Shown here: positions 17,714-26,344 of the stretch, piece after piece
Position numbering within the stretch: position 1 is the stretch's first letter
Layout of the letters: each line of letters opens with the position of its first letter
Assembly: GCA_035539075.1 (NCBI GenBank)
Contig: DATLJB010000232.1
Span: 55,151-119,150, forward strand
DNA from: Dongia_B sp035539075
GTDB lineage: Bacteria; Pseudomonadota; Alphaproteobacteria; Dongiales; Dongiaceae
DNA length: 64,000 bases
Reading direction: 5' to 3'
Notes under the pieces: generated by a model
What the model was told of the DNA's origin: nothing
Database searches by the model: none
The model's input: only the letters and a program-made list of their open reading frames with translations
Translations under genes and position numbers: made by a program

Positions 17714-17745
17714 ATGACCTGCTTCCCTCGCCGGCGGCAGGTCAT
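17714..17745. repeat. Inverted repeat (9-bp arms)
   Basis: ATGACCTGC and GCAGGTCAT form a perfect 9-bp inverted repeat with a 14-base loop, inside the 393-base gap 17499-17891. It could be an operator or an attenuating hairpin about 150 bases ahead of the Gly/His/Asp-rich protein gene. There is no T-tract, so an intrinsic terminator is unlikely. Nothing else is seen in this gap. Confidence 0.4.
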
Positions 17746-17891
17746 CATAGAATGAAACTCGCGCGCTCTTGACGGGCCGGGCCAGCCGGATGGCTCCATA
17801 CTGCCGGAAGGACCGGCACGTCATGTCGCGCAGCATATGCAATAGCGTCCGCGTCAATGCTTTGACGTCGATGCCTGTGAGGGGTGACCTG

Positions 17892-18419
17892 ATGATCGAA
17901 GTCGCATTCAAAACCACCGGCCGTCCGCATCGACCGCTCCGGGTGCTCACCCGGCAAGGCGGCCTTCGCCGGCTGCTGCTGATCGGTACGGCGCTGATCG
18001 CCGTCACGGCACTGCCTTTGCGCTTCGACGCCAAGGGCCTGCCGCATGTGGCGCAAGCCTTCGCCGAGGATGGCGGTCATGGCGGCGGTGACGGCGGCGG
18101 TGGCCATGGCGGCGGTGACGGTGGCGGCGATAGTGGAGGTGATCACGGCGGCGACAGCAGCGGCGGCGATCATTCAGGCGGCGGCGACACCGGCGGTTCG
18201 CACGGCGCCGGCAGTCATGACGCCAATGGTCACGATGCGAATGACGCCAATGACGATCACGGCGGCCTGGCCGGCGCCAATGACGATCCTGCCACCCATG
18301 ATGTCAATGACGACAGCGGCACAGCCGCAGCCGGCCTCGCCGATGATCCGGCGACGCATGATGTCGGCGATGACCAGTCCGCGGGCGCCGTCGCGCCGGC
18401 ACCCACCGTCAATCCCTAG
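17892..18419 (+). CDS. Exported Gly/His/Asp-rich low-complexity protein
   Basis: A 175-residue protein. ATG 17892 follows GTGAGGGGTGACC. A basic N-terminus and hydrophobic helix (LLLIGTALIAVTALPL) act as signal or anchor, then VAQAFAEDG. The rest is low complexity: GGGDGGGGHGGGDGGG-type runs, then Asn/Asp repeats (DANGHDANDANDD) and two copies of DDPATHDVxDD. Dense His and Asp could bind divalent metal ions or form a flexible surface polymer; this is inference. No recognisable folded domain. A real exported protein is likely because the frame has a clear signal segment and ribosome-binding site. Confidence 0.7.
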   Translation: MIEVAFKTTGRPHRPLRVLTRQGGLRRLLLIGTALIAVTALPLRFDAKGLPHVAQAFAEDGGHGGGDGGGGHGGGDGGGDSGGDHGGDSSGGDHSGGGDTGGSHGAGSHDANGHDANDANDDHGGLAGANDDPATHDVNDDSGTAAAGLADDPATHDVGDDQSAGAVAPAPTVNP

Positions 18420-18525
18420 AGCCGGATCACTTTAGCCTCGCTTGACAGGCTGCAGAGTGGCGGCGCGATGACTGGCAACCGCCGGTGCGCGCCGCCGCTT
18501 CCTTTGCGGATCGATCGGCGGCAGA

Positions 18526-19134
18526 TCAGTGATGCGCCGACGCGTAAAGCGGCCGATCGAAATCGATGCTGTAGAGCCGGCTGGGGGCGGGATAGCCCGG
18601 CTGCTCGAAATGCTTCTCGAAGCCGAGACCGATCTTCTCCAGCACGCGGATCGAGGCGACATTCTCCTCGGCGGTGATGGCGAGGATGCGGGGCAGGCCC
18701 AGGACCAGCCGAGCATGCTGCAGCACGCCGGACGCGGCCTCCACGCCATAGCCCTTGAACCAGTACTTTTCCTGGAAGGCATAGCCGATATCGGGATGGG
18801 GCAGGTAATCCCGCTTGATCAGGCCGCAAATGCCGATCTTGCTGCCGTCCGATTTCAACTGCACGAGATCGAGGCCGAAACCATGCCGGCGGTAGCTCTC
18901 CGTCGGACCCTTCAGGATATAACCCACCGCGTCATCGATGCTGCGCACCTGGCGATCGCCAATATATTGCAGGAAGGCAGGCTCGTTCAGCAGGCTGACA
19001 ACGAACGCGGCATCGCCGACATCGAGATGCCGCAGCACCAGCCGTTCCGTTTCCAGAATCGTCTCTGTCGTTTCGCTGATTGCCGTATTGCCGGCCAATG
19101 ACATGTCGAAGGCCAAGTTAACCTCTGTCGACAA
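18526..19134 (-). CDS. GNAT acetyltransferase, RimJ/RimL type
   Basis: A 202-residue GNAT protein of the RimJ/RimL-like N-acetyltransferase_3 group. ETERLVLRHLDVGDAAFVVS opens the domain. GICGLIKRDYLPHPDIGYAF is the central strand pair, FKGYGVEAASGVLQHA the acetyl-CoA pyrophosphate loop, and NVASIRVLEKIGLGFEKH the C-terminal signature. Substrates in this group include protein N-termini and small amines, so no specific substrate can be named. It is monocistronic in this window. Confidence 0.9.
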   Translation of the reverse strand: MSTEVNLAFDMSLAGNTAISETTETILETERLVLRHLDVGDAAFVVSLLNEPAFLQYIGDRQVRSIDDAVGYILKGPTESYRRHGFGLDLVQLKSDGSKIGICGLIKRDYLPHPDIGYAFQEKYWFKGYGVEAASGVLQHARLVLGLPRILAITAEENVASIRVLEKIGLGFEKHFEQPGYPAPSRLYSIDFDRPLYASAHH

Positions 19135-19457
19135 CTGAGGGGGCCATCATCATAGCGCAAATCCGGTCCCTGCCCAGCAGGATTGCAGACCGGGGATGAC
19201 ATACCGGGATCATCTCGAGGTGGTCGCGCGGTTTTACCGGATTGTACACCGCGGCGGTTCCGCTCGGGCAGGAGGAATATCGCCGACTGCACCATATCTT
19301 GTGAGAATTCCGTTGCCGCCCCTCGCTCGCCGCCCAGCCGCGGCCAGTCCCCTTAATGGCATGAGGGGAATGGCGTCAGGAGGTCACGGCGCGAGAATGC
19401 AGCTTTCGCCCCGGCGTTTCCACATCTTGGCACTTCCGTATCCCGCGCGGGGGCGCC
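19135..19457. other. Intergenic region, nothing recognised
   Basis: 323 bases between the acetyltransferase and TPR genes. High G+C, no hairpin followed by T-tract, no convincing small gene. Confidence 0.4.
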
Positions 19458-20717
19458 TCACCATTTCGGCGCGATGGTCTTGCTGCCGGGCACCAGGCCG
19501 CTCGATTGCATCGTGGCGTCGATGCCCGGATCGCCGGCCCGCGCGGTGCGATAATCCTTGCTGGCATTGGTGATGTCGCCCATCCGCTCCTCGGCATAGG
19601 CGCGGGTGAACAGCAGATCGGCGCGATTGGGCGCGATCACCAGGGCCTTGTTGGCATCTTCCGCCGCGGCCTGGAACTGGCCGAGGCGCAGCTTGGCATA
19701 AGCGCGGCTGCCATAGGCATCGGCGCGGCCCGGCACGGCGGCGACCAGCTGGTCGCAATAGGCGATGCCTTCATCGGCCTTGCCGGTCAGCGCCAGGAAA
19801 TAACACAGGCTGTCGAGGACAGTGGGGTCCTTGGGATCGAGCCGATAGGCGGCGCGGAAATCCAGCAGCGCATTCTTGAGATCGCCTTTATAGCCATAGG
19901 CGCTGGCGCGGTTGCCATAGGCACCAGGATTGTCGGGCGCGCGCTTGATCGCCTGGGTGAAATCGGCGATCGCCTTGTCGTATTCCTTGCGGCCGAGACG
20001 TGCGCTGCCGCGTCCGTCATAGGCGGCGGCATCATCCGGCTGCATCGCGATCGCCTGGTCGAGATCGCGCAGGGCGGCATCGTAATCGCCGGCGCCGACG
20101 GCGGCGATGCCGCGCTCGCGATAGGCATCGGCGAAATCCGCCTTGAGCTCGATCGCCTTGCTGAAATCGCCCACCGCCGTCGCATTGGCGCCGCGCGCCT
20201 CCAAGGCGAGGCCGCGCTGGAAATAGGCAACCGCCGAGGACGGATCGAGCGCCACGGCGCGGCTGAAATCCGCCAGCGCCGCATCGGCATCGTGCCGCGC
20301 CATGGAGGCGATGCCGCGATTGACATAGGCGGTGGCGCTGTTCGGCATCAAGGCGAGCGCGGCGTCGAAATCGGCATAGGCCTTGTCCGGCTGGCGCTTG
20401 GCATCCTCGGCGATGCCGCGCGTGGTCAGGGCCGTGGCGCGCTCTTCATTGGACAGCTTGCCGCCATCCAGCGCCTTGCTGCAGGTCGATGCCATGAGGT
20501 CCACATCCTGCTGCTTGAAAGCATCGAGACAGGCGGCGAGGTCCGCATTGGCCGGGGCTGTGCCTGCGGGCGTATCGGCGGCAGGCGCGTCGCTGGCGGG
20601 TGCGGGATCAGCAGCAGGCGCCTGCTCATCCGCCGAAGCTCTCGCCGTTACCATCACAGCCGGCAGCGACAGCAGCAGGCAGGACATGATGAGACCGCGT
20701 AATCCGTTTGACGCCAT
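19458..20717 (-). CDS. Exported TPR-repeat protein
   Basis: A 419-residue protein with a signal peptide (GLIMSCLLLSLPAVMVTARASA) and an Ala/Pro-rich linker (residues 30-55). About eight to nine tetratricopeptide repeats follow, each of the form A-Y-x-x-R-G-x-A-x-x-x-x-x-x-x-x-A-x-x-D-(F/L), from roughly residue 85 to 400. Two cysteines flank the first helix (AACLDAF, STCSKAL). TPR solenoids bind peptides or partner proteins; a periplasmic scaffold role is likely. No partner is suggested by the neighbours. Confidence 0.88.
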   Translation of the reverse strand: MASNGLRGLIMSCLLLSLPAVMVTARASADEQAPAADPAPASDAPAADTPAGTAPANADLAACLDAFKQQDVDLMASTCSKALDGGKLSNEERATALTTRGIAEDAKRQPDKAYADFDAALALMPNSATAYVNRGIASMARHDADAALADFSRAVALDPSSAVAYFQRGLALEARGANATAVGDFSKAIELKADFADAYRERGIAAVGAGDYDAALRDLDQAIAMQPDDAAAYDGRGSARLGRKEYDKAIADFTQAIKRAPDNPGAYGNRASAYGYKGDLKNALLDFRAAYRLDPKDPTVLDSLCYFLALTGKADEGIAYCDQLVAAVPGRADAYGSRAYAKLRLGQFQAAAEDANKALVIAPNRADLLFTRAYAEERMGDITNASKDYRTARAGDPGIDATMQSSGLVPGSKTIAPKW

Positions 20718-20767
20718 CGACTCTCTCGCGTGATTGGGGGGCCAGCATAGGCATCATTCCGCCCACC

Positions 20768-20827
20768 GACAAGCAAGCGGCCGACAAGCAAGCGACCGGC
20801 AGGCAGGCGGCCGGCAAGCAAGGGAGC
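20768..20827. repeat. Four tandem 15-bp units (non-coding)
   Basis: Units GACAAGCAAGCGGCC, GACAAGCAAGCGACC, GGCAGGCAGGCGGCC and GGCAAGCAAGGGAGC follow one another without gaps between two divergent genes. One of several 15-bp-period arrays in the window. Confidence 0.85.
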
Positions 20828-20971
20828 GGCGGTGCGGCCGGTATCATAACCCTGTCGCCTGCAAGCCCTGCCATGCGAAAGACCTTTCCCGCGGAAGGCT
20901 CGACACCCGGTGACGGCTCCGGTTGAATAGGCGGGACCGTCGACTGAGGCGGACCAATTTCGGGGGAAGCA

Positions 20972-21538
20972 ATGAAGACGCTCCTGGTTTTCGCCCATCC
21001 GCGGCGCAATTCGCTGAGCGGTGCGGTGGCCGAGGCCTTCGCCGCGGCGGCAAGCGCGAAGGGCCATGCGATCGACTGGGTTGATCTCGTCGCCGAGGGG
21101 TTCGATCCCGTGCTGCGCGCGGAAGACGAACCCGACTGGAATGATCCGAAGAAGCTCTACTCCCCGGCGGTATGCCGGGAGATGGCGCGCATCGAGCGCA
21201 ACGAGGCGACGGTGATGGTCTTTCCGGTCTGGTGGTGGTCGATGCCGGCAATCCTCAAGGGCTGGATCGACCGCGTCTGGAATTTCGGCTGGGCCTATGG
21301 CGGCGGCGCCACCTATCCGCATCGCCGGGTCTGGATGCTGGCGGTGGCGGGGGCCGATGTGCCGGCCTATGCCAAGCGTGATTACGACCGCGCCATGTCG
21401 ATCGGCCTCGATACCGGCATCCTGGACTACTGCGACATCGCCGAGCATCGCCTGGAACTGCTCTATGGCGCTATCGAAGGCGGCGAGGGGCCGCAACAGA
21501 TCTTGCACCAGGCGACAGCGCTGGGCGCCGCCTTCTGA
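20972..21538 (+). CDS. Flavodoxin-like NAD(P)H:quinone oxidoreductase
   Basis: A 188-residue flavodoxin-2 fold protein of the KefF/MdaB/NQO type. It opens with KTLLVFAHPRRNSLSGAVA (the FMN or FAD phosphate loop) and carries VFPVWWWSMPAILKGWIDRV, then FGWAYG, the flavin-stacking region. Such enzymes reduce quinones by two electrons with NAD(P)H, limiting redox cycling. GGGGGAAGC precedes the start. It is followed by the CBS-domain gene, but a regulatory box lies between them, so they are probably separate transcripts. Confidence 0.9.
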   Translation: MKTLLVFAHPRRNSLSGAVAEAFAAAASAKGHAIDWVDLVAEGFDPVLRAEDEPDWNDPKKLYSPAVCREMARIERNEATVMVFPVWWWSMPAILKGWIDRVWNFGWAYGGGATYPHRRVWMLAVAGADVPAYAKRDYDRAMSIGLDTGILDYCDIAEHRLELLYGAIEGGEGPQQILHQATALGAAF

Positions 21539-21589
21539 TCCTCGGCCGTTGGTCCGGTCCATGCCATGCGGCATCGCCCGGCGCCGGGT

Positions 21590-21603
21590 TTGATCTAGGT
21601 CAA
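21590..21603. promoter_or_regulatory. FNR/CRP-type binding site, one mismatch
   Basis: TTGATCTAGGTCAA matches the FNR consensus TTGAT-N4-ATCAA at nine of ten defined positions. It is centred about 95 bases before the CBS-domain gene start at 21691, a distance compatible with activation around -41.5 and a short leader. Inference: oxygen-responsive expression of that gene. Confidence 0.6.
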
Positions 21604-21690
21604 GATATGCGGACGCCGCCGGCCTAGATTGGCATGGATCACCGGCGTTCCTCTTCGGGCATCGTCGCGAATCCATGCAGGAGAGCAGGG

Positions 21691-22179
21691 ATGACCAATG
21701 TATGGCTACCACCCGTGACGGCGGGTGAGATCATGACGAAAGACGTGCTCTTCGTCCGCCCCGACATGTCGACCCGCGTGGTCGCGAAATTGCTGCTCGA
21801 TAAGGGCATCAGCGCCGCCCCGGTTGTCGAGGCCAGTGGCGCGGTTGTCGGCATGGTCAGCGAGGCCGATCTTCTCGGGCGCGAGATCCAGGGGCGCACG
21901 CCAAACCGCATGTGGTGGCTGGAGATGCTGGCCGAGGGCGAGGATCTCGCCTCGGAATTCCTCGACTATCTCAAGAGCAACGAGCCGATGGTGGGCGACG
22001 TCATGAAGAAGCCCGTTGTCACCGTCACGGAAGACACGCGCATCGAGGAGATCGCAGCACTTCTCGAACGCCATCATATCAAGCGGGTGCCGGTGGTGCG
22101 CGAAGGCCGGCTGGTCGGCATTGTCGCCCGCGCCGACCTGATCCGCGCCCTGTCCGGCGCTTCCAAGCCATTGCACTGA
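21691..22179 (+). CDS. CBS-domain pair protein
   Basis: A 162-residue stand-alone CBS pair (Bateman module). CBS1 spans about residues 8-60 (AGEIMTKDVLFVRPDMSTRV, KGISAAPVVEASGAVVGMVSE) and CBS2 about 102-158 (VGDVMKKPVVTVTEDTRIEE, HHIKRVPVVREGRLVGIVAR). Between them is an insert with NRMWWLEMLAEGEDLASEFL. CBS pairs bind adenine nucleotides and report energy or redox state. AGGAGAGCAGGG lies just upstream of ATG 21691. The FNR-like box at 21590 suggests induction at low oxygen, as is common for small CBS proteins in facultative alphaproteobacteria. Confidence 0.9.
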   Translation: MTNVWLPPVTAGEIMTKDVLFVRPDMSTRVVAKLLLDKGISAAPVVEASGAVVGMVSEADLLGREIQGRTPNRMWWLEMLAEGEDLASEFLDYLKSNEPMVGDVMKKPVVTVTEDTRIEEIAALLERHHIKRVPVVREGRLVGIVARADLIRALSGASKPLH

Positions 22180-22242
22180 TCCCCGGCTGATCGCAGCCCG
22201 GCGGATCGTAACCTTACCGATCGCAGCGGGCCGCGGCCCGCT

Positions 22243-23028
22243 TCAGGCAAGTGCTGCTTGCCCGGCGGCGAAATTTTTGGCCGCATCGATGAAGGCCAGC
22301 ACCAGCGGATGCACCTGGCCCTTGCCGGCGGTTGCCGGATCTTGCGGCAGGGCGGCGCGTTCCGGCTGGAACAAGGTGGCGAGGAAGAACGGGTGGCCGA
22401 CGAGTTCAAGCCCGCGCACCTCGCCATCGGCATCGAAAGCGGTGAAATGCAATGCGCTCCGGTCGAAGAGCGGGCGATAGGCGGGATTGATGCCATAGGA
22501 GCAGTGATAGCCTTCATGGCTCTCGGCGCTGCCGGCCGCTGCCGCGAGGCGTGAGCCGGGCCGGAAGCGCACGCTGCCGGTCATGCCCACCAGTGAGCAG
22601 GCCAGCGGTGCGATCACCGGCAGCGCCGTCGCCGGATTGCTCTCCAGGTGATCCGCGGCATGCGCGCCCAGCGCGTTGCGGGCGAATTCGATCACCGCAT
22701 GCTGGAAGCCGCCGCAGGTGCCGAGGAAGGGGATGCCGTCCTCGCGCGCGACCCGGATCGCGGCCAGCGCCGCCTCCATCTTGCGATAGGGGCTGCCGGG
22801 CACGCACCAGATTCCATGATAGCCGGCGAGCCGCCGGCGCATCGCCCCGACTTCGGCGGGCAGCGTCCCGGTGTCCAGCCAGTCGCCCCGCGCGCGTTCC
22901 TCCAGCGACAGGGCGATGCCGCGATGGGCGATGATGGCCGGATTATGATCGCCGATCAGCGCGATGCGGGGCAGGGTGGTGGATGATGCCGGCTGTTTGC
23001 CGGCGGATGCGATGTTGCCCGGCGTCAT
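22243..23028 (-). CDS. CTP synthase C-terminal-like glutamine amidotransferase
   Basis: A 261-residue class I glutamine-amidotransferase-like protein resembling the isolated C-terminal half of CTP synthase. RIALIGDHNPAIIAHRGI opens the domain. GIWCVPGSPYRKMEAALAAI and FLGTCGGFQHAVIEFARN hold the nucleophile-elbow cysteine. GHPFFLATLFQPE near the end carries the His of the triad. It lacks the synthetase half altogether. Proteins of this stand-alone group are widespread but have no assigned reaction; the elbow reads GTCGGFQ, where CTP synthase has GxCLGMQ. Minus strand, next to but separate from a LysR gene. Confidence 0.88.
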   Translation of the reverse strand: MTPGNIASAGKQPASSTTLPRIALIGDHNPAIIAHRGIALSLEERARGDWLDTGTLPAEVGAMRRRLAGYHGIWCVPGSPYRKMEAALAAIRVAREDGIPFLGTCGGFQHAVIEFARNALGAHAADHLESNPATALPVIAPLACSLVGMTGSVRFRPGSRLAAAAGSAESHEGYHCSYGINPAYRPLFDRSALHFTAFDADGEVRGLELVGHPFFLATLFQPERAALPQDPATAGKGQVHPLVLAFIDAAKNFAAGQAALA

Positions 23029-23128
23029 GCCGCTTCCTTCCTCTTCCTTTTGACTGCGCTCTTCTTGCTCTTCGGGGCATGGCTGCCTCGCTGTTCATTA
23101 TCGAACCTCGCCACGTCGCCTCGCTCCC

Positions 23129-24037
23129 TCACGCCGCCATGCCGCGCGCCTTCATGGTCGCGTCGAGCCAGTCGATCACCGCTTCGATGCGGGCGAGGCG
23201 GCGCTGGTCGGGATGGGTGAGCAGCCAGATCTCGCGGTTCGGCATCGGCGGCCAGTCGCTGTTCCTCAAGCGCCGGAAACGCTTGTCGCCCTTGATCAAC
23301 GCCGTCGGCAGCAGTGATTTGCCGAGGCCGAGGCGAACGGCCTCGCGAATGCCCTCGGGGTCGTTGAGCGCGATCGGCGCCAGGCGCTCACCCTCGCCGC
23401 TGCTGGCTTCCCGCGCCGCCACCGCCGCCATCCATTTCGCCTGCGGCAACTGCGTCATGCTCTCGTCATAGCTGACCCAGGGCAGGGCCGCCGCCGCGCG
23501 CGCCGAGCAATCGGCGGGCGCATAGGCATCGTATTCCAGCGTGCCGATATGGCGGGTGAGAACGGCCGCACCGGTATCCTGGTTGGGGCGGCCGAGGCGC
23601 AGCGCGATATCGGCCTCTCGCTTCATCAGGCTGAAATAGCGCAGATCCGCCAGCATCTCCAGCCGCAGCCCCGGATGCGCGGCGCTGAGGTCGGGCAAGG
23701 CCGGCAGCAGCAGATGGTTGACCAGCACGGCGACGGAGGTGAGGCGCACGGTGCCGCTCACCGCCGCGTCCTGCCCGGCGATTGAAAGCTGCAGCCGGTT
23801 CATCTCCTGCTCGATGCGCTCCGCATGCGTCATCGCCACCTCGCCTGCTTCCGTCGGCAGCAGTTTGCCGCCCGGCACCTTGGCGAAGAGCCGCGCCCCC
23901 AGGCTTGCCTCGATCGCCGTCAACCGCCGGCCGACCGTGGTCTCGTCGACCGCGATCTGCCGCGCCGCCGCCGCCAGCGAACTGGCGCGGCCGATCGCCA
24001 GGATGTAGCGCAGATCATTCCAGTTCATGCCCTGCAT
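23129..24037 (-). CDS. LysR-family transcriptional regulator
   Basis: A 302-residue LysR regulator: MNWNDLRYILAIGRASSLAAA begins the winged HTH, with VDETTVGRRLTAIEASLGAR as recognition helix and linker. The effector-binding domain includes SGTVRLTSVAVLVNHLLLPA and EGIREAVRLGLGKSLLPTAL. The ATG at 24037 has GAGAGGGA at the right distance, so I prefer it to the more upstream ATG at 24058. It is divergent from the DUF1127 gene. No obvious metabolic target lies adjacent, apart from the amidotransferase downstream. Confidence 0.92.
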   Translation of the reverse strand: MQGMNWNDLRYILAIGRASSLAAAARQIAVDETTVGRRLTAIEASLGARLFAKVPGGKLLPTEAGEVAMTHAERIEQEMNRLQLSIAGQDAAVSGTVRLTSVAVLVNHLLLPALPDLSAAHPGLRLEMLADLRYFSLMKREADIALRLGRPNQDTGAAVLTRHIGTLEYDAYAPADCSARAAAALPWVSYDESMTQLPQAKWMAAVAAREASSGEGERLAPIALNDPEGIREAVRLGLGKSLLPTALIKGDKRFRRLRNSDWPPMPNREIWLLTHPDQRRLARIEAVIDWLDATMKARGMAA

Positions 24038-24197
24038 TTTTGCAGTTCCCTCTCGCATACATTCGGATTTTCACGGCAATTATGCGGATATAGCATTGCC
24101 GCGTCCAGGGTGATCCGGCACCGCGATTGCGTGACGCCGCGCCGCCGCTGGCGACCGACCTAAGCTGATCCAGGCCGACCGACATAGGGAGCCCGCC

Positions 24198-24473
24198 ATG
24201 CCGCCGAGCGATTTCTGCTCCGCCTCATCCGATCTCGACCATCTTGCTTTGCATCGGCGTTCATTCACCCATCGCCTGTGGCATATGCTGCGCGACGGCA
24301 ATAGCTGGATTGGAGGCCTGCTCGATCGCGGCTTCGACTGGTATGGCTGCCGGCACCGGGCCTTGAAGACCCGCCGCGATCTGGCGCGGCTCGACGACGC
24401 CATGCTGAAGGATATCGGCCTCAGCCGCGCCGACATCGAGCAGGAGATCGATAAGCCGTTCTGGCGCTGCTGA
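24198..24473 (+). CDS. DUF1127 small protein
   Basis: A 91-residue protein whose C-terminal 40 residues form the DUF1127 motif (TRRDLARLDDAMLKDIGLSR then ADIEQEID). Short DUF1127 proteins bind RNA and influence phosphate and carbon metabolism in some alphaproteobacteria; here a longer N-terminal part with two cysteines precedes the motif. The gene stands alone. Start context ATAGGGAGCCCGCC-ATG is good. Confidence 0.85.
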   Translation: MPPSDFCSASSDLDHLALHRRSFTHRLWHMLRDGNSWIGGLLDRGFDWYGCRHRALKTRRDLARLDDAMLKDIGLSRADIEQEIDKPFWRC

Positions 24474-24571
24474 GGCGGCGGGCGCGGCTCAATCCGCCGC
24501 GACGCCCCAGAAGAACGGCGCCGCGTACGGCTTGCCGACCATCAATAAAACCATTCACTAGAAGGATGAAC

Positions 24572-25042
24572 ATGGACCACGATCATCATTATGCGGCGCA
24601 GGCGATCTGGACAGGTGCCGCCGAGGGCGGCACCACCAGCTATCGCGCCTATTCGCGCAGCCACACATTCCAGGCCGGCAACAAGCCGCTGCTCGATCTT
24701 TCGGCCGATCCCGCCTTCCGCGGCGATCCGGCGAAATACAATCCCGAGGAGCTGCTGCTGGCGGCGCTCAGCAGCTGCCACATGCTGAGCTATCTCTCCG
24801 AGGCCGCGCGCAAGGGCCTCGTCGTCACCGCCTATGAGGACTGCGCCACCGGCACCATGCGCCAGGAAGGGACGGGCGGGCATTTCACCGAAGTGACCTT
24901 GCATCCCATCGTTACCGTCGCCGCCGGCAGCGATCTCGCACTCGCCGCGCAGCTGCATGAGGACGCAGGCCGCGACTGCTTCATCGCGTCGTCGATGAAC
25001 TTCCCCGTACGGCATGAGGTGGAGATCCGGGTGGCGGGGTGA
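24572..25042 (+). CDS. OsmC-family peroxiredoxin-like protein
   Basis: A 156-residue OsmC/YhfA-type protein. It has the two redox cysteines expected of the family: ALSSCHMLSYLSEAA and DAGRDCFIASSMNFPV. The KYNPEELLLAALSSCH segment is diagnostic. Members reduce organic hydroperoxides using lipoyl-protein or thiol donors. ATG 24572 has GAAGG six bases upstream; the ATG at 24566 is too close to it. The N-terminus is His/Asp-rich (MDHDHHY). Monocistronic. Confidence 0.9.
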   Translation: MDHDHHYAAQAIWTGAAEGGTTSYRAYSRSHTFQAGNKPLLDLSADPAFRGDPAKYNPEELLLAALSSCHMLSYLSEAARKGLVVTAYEDCATGTMRQEGTGGHFTEVTLHPIVTVAAGSDLALAAQLHEDAGRDCFIASSMNFPVRHEVEIRVAG

Positions 25043-25236
25043 GGGGGCGATGCTCCAGTAAGTCCGGGTGCCGCCTTAGCCGTGACCGGACTATTGTGGT
25101 CACCGGAAGTTACCGTGTAACCGGCGAAATGGCCATCGCACCCCCAAGTCTATGGATGACGGATGGTCAGCAGATGTAGCTGGTTGCTCTGGCAATAAGC
25201 GGTGAAGGAGATGTAAGCTTCCTCATAATTTTTATA

Positions 25237-25260
25237 TAGCGCCTTCTTGTCAGGGCGCTA
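25237..25260. terminator. Stem-loop, possible terminator after osmC-like gene
   Basis: TAGCGCC and GGCGCTA form a 7-bp stem with a 10-base loop followed by AAATAAAAT. It lies in the A+T-rich gap 25043-25425, about 195 bases after the OsmC gene. The A-rich tail, rather than a T-run, fits a terminator better in the leftward direction. Confidence 0.35.
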
Positions 25261-25322
25261 AAATAAAATTATCTATTATATTGAAAAATATGATATTTTT
25301 TATCATTTCTCGCGCTACTATC

Positions 25323-25346
25323 GCGCAAACGTTTAAACGTTTGCGC
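25323..25346. promoter_or_regulatory. Perfect 24-bp palindrome
   Basis: GCGCAAACGTTT followed by its exact reverse complement, at the border between an A+T-rich promoter-like stretch (25255-25310) and the 255-residue gene. Position and symmetry suggest an operator, possibly for autoregulation by that protein. The gap also holds other GCGC-containing near-palindromes at 25310-25325 and 25351-25368. Confidence 0.6.
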
Positions 25347-25425
25347 TAATCAAGCGCTAAGCGCCTTGAATTAACTTCGACGCGAGCTTATGTTCTCTGT
25401 GGATCAACGATTCGCGGAGGCCAGC

Positions 25426-26193
25426 GTGGCCGTGACGATTAGAAAGAGAAGTCCTCGAGCGCCATCCCTGCCGTTGGGTGAGGCTCTGGAACGCGCCCTG
25501 CGAGTCTATGACAAAGAAGGGAAGCACGGAACCGCCCCAGACATCATTGCGCAGCATCTGGGTTACAAGGATGCTTCAAATGGCGCTGCAATTTCAGCGA
25601 TTGCGTCGCTCCGTTACTACGGGCTGCTTGAGAATCGCCAAGACAGTAAGGTCGCTGCCTCGAAAGATCTTGAGGACTATAAGTTCGCGCCTCGCGAAGA
25701 CATAAAGCGAGAATTAGCTGTCAAGTGGCTGAGATCTGTTCCGCTCTTCAACGACTTGTTGACAAAGTATAGCGACGAACTTCCGTCAGACTCTACGATC
25801 CGCTACGACTTGATACAAAAAGGATTTATTCCGACTGCGGCAGAGTCGGTTGTCCAGGTCTTTAAAAAATCTGTCGATTGGGCCGAGTACTTTGCTCAGA
25901 AAAATGCTGCAGACGATGACACCCAGGTTGACCGACGCCTCGACGAAGATGACGAGGGCGCGAGTCAAAGTATGTCTTCAATCAGCCCGACCAGCAAAAG
26001 TAAGCAGAGAGATATTCAAGGTCCGCGAGACATTGAGGGGGAGGGCGCCTTTGATAGAATTCCAGTTCGGTTAGCTGGGGGACGTAAGGCTTGGATTGAA
26101 ATTCCGTCGCCTTTCTTTCTGGAAGATAAACTGCGCCTCAAGGCGCAAATTGATCTGATTCTTACGGATGACGAGGGGGGCTCGCATAAGTAA
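25426..26193 (+). CDS. Unrecognised protein of an A+T-rich island
   Basis: About 255 residues. GTG 25426 has GGAGG five bases upstream; an ATG at 25390 in the same frame lacks a ribosome-binding site. N-terminal third (residues about 8-70) looks like a winged-helix module: EALERALRVYDKEGKHGTAP, DIIAQHLGYKDASNGAAISA, SLRYYGLLE. The middle is helical (LTKYSDELPSDSTIRYDL, VQVFKKSVDWAEYF). Then follow an acidic/Ser-rich linker and a C-terminal RIPVRLAGGRKAWIEIPSPF. Codon use is visibly A+T-richer than the flanks, indicating transfer. Possibly a DNA-binding regulator acting at the 24-bp palindrome upstream. The family is not recognised. Confidence 0.75.
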   Translation: MAVTIRKRSPRAPSLPLGEALERALRVYDKEGKHGTAPDIIAQHLGYKDASNGAAISAIASLRYYGLLENRQDSKVAASKDLEDYKFAPREDIKRELAVKWLRSVPLFNDLLTKYSDELPSDSTIRYDLIQKGFIPTAAESVVQVFKKSVDWAEYFAQKNAADDDTQVDRRLDEDDEGASQSMSSISPTSKSKQRDIQGPRDIEGEGAFDRIPVRLAGGRKAWIEIPSPFFLEDKLRLKAQIDLILTDDEGGSHK

Positions 26194-26223
26194 AGCCCGA
26201 TGCAGCTGCAACTGCACCGGGCT
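26194..26223 (+). terminator. Intrinsic terminator
   Basis: AGCCCGATGCAG and CTGCACCGGGCT form an 11-pair stem with one internal mismatch, starting directly after the TAA of the preceding gene and followed by CTAAAATCTT. Confidence 0.7.
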
Positions 26224-26344
26224 CTAAAATCTTCCACGGACAACGTAAGTCATCCAAAGGAAGGCCGGGACTGACCCGAGCTAGCAGGCGAATTTTCGCC
26301 GTAAGGTCGCCGGTGTCAAGAGACTTCGAGCCTAAGGACATTCT

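Noticed and set aside
19506..20702. 398-codon frame opposite the TPR protein
   Set aside because: Mirrors the TPR periodicity on the other strand; no independent motif or start signal.
22243..23028. Selenoprotein status of the CTP-synthase-like amidotransferase
   Set aside because: Some relatives have selenocysteine, but here the elbow reads GTCGG with an ordinary Cys codon and there is no in-frame TGA.
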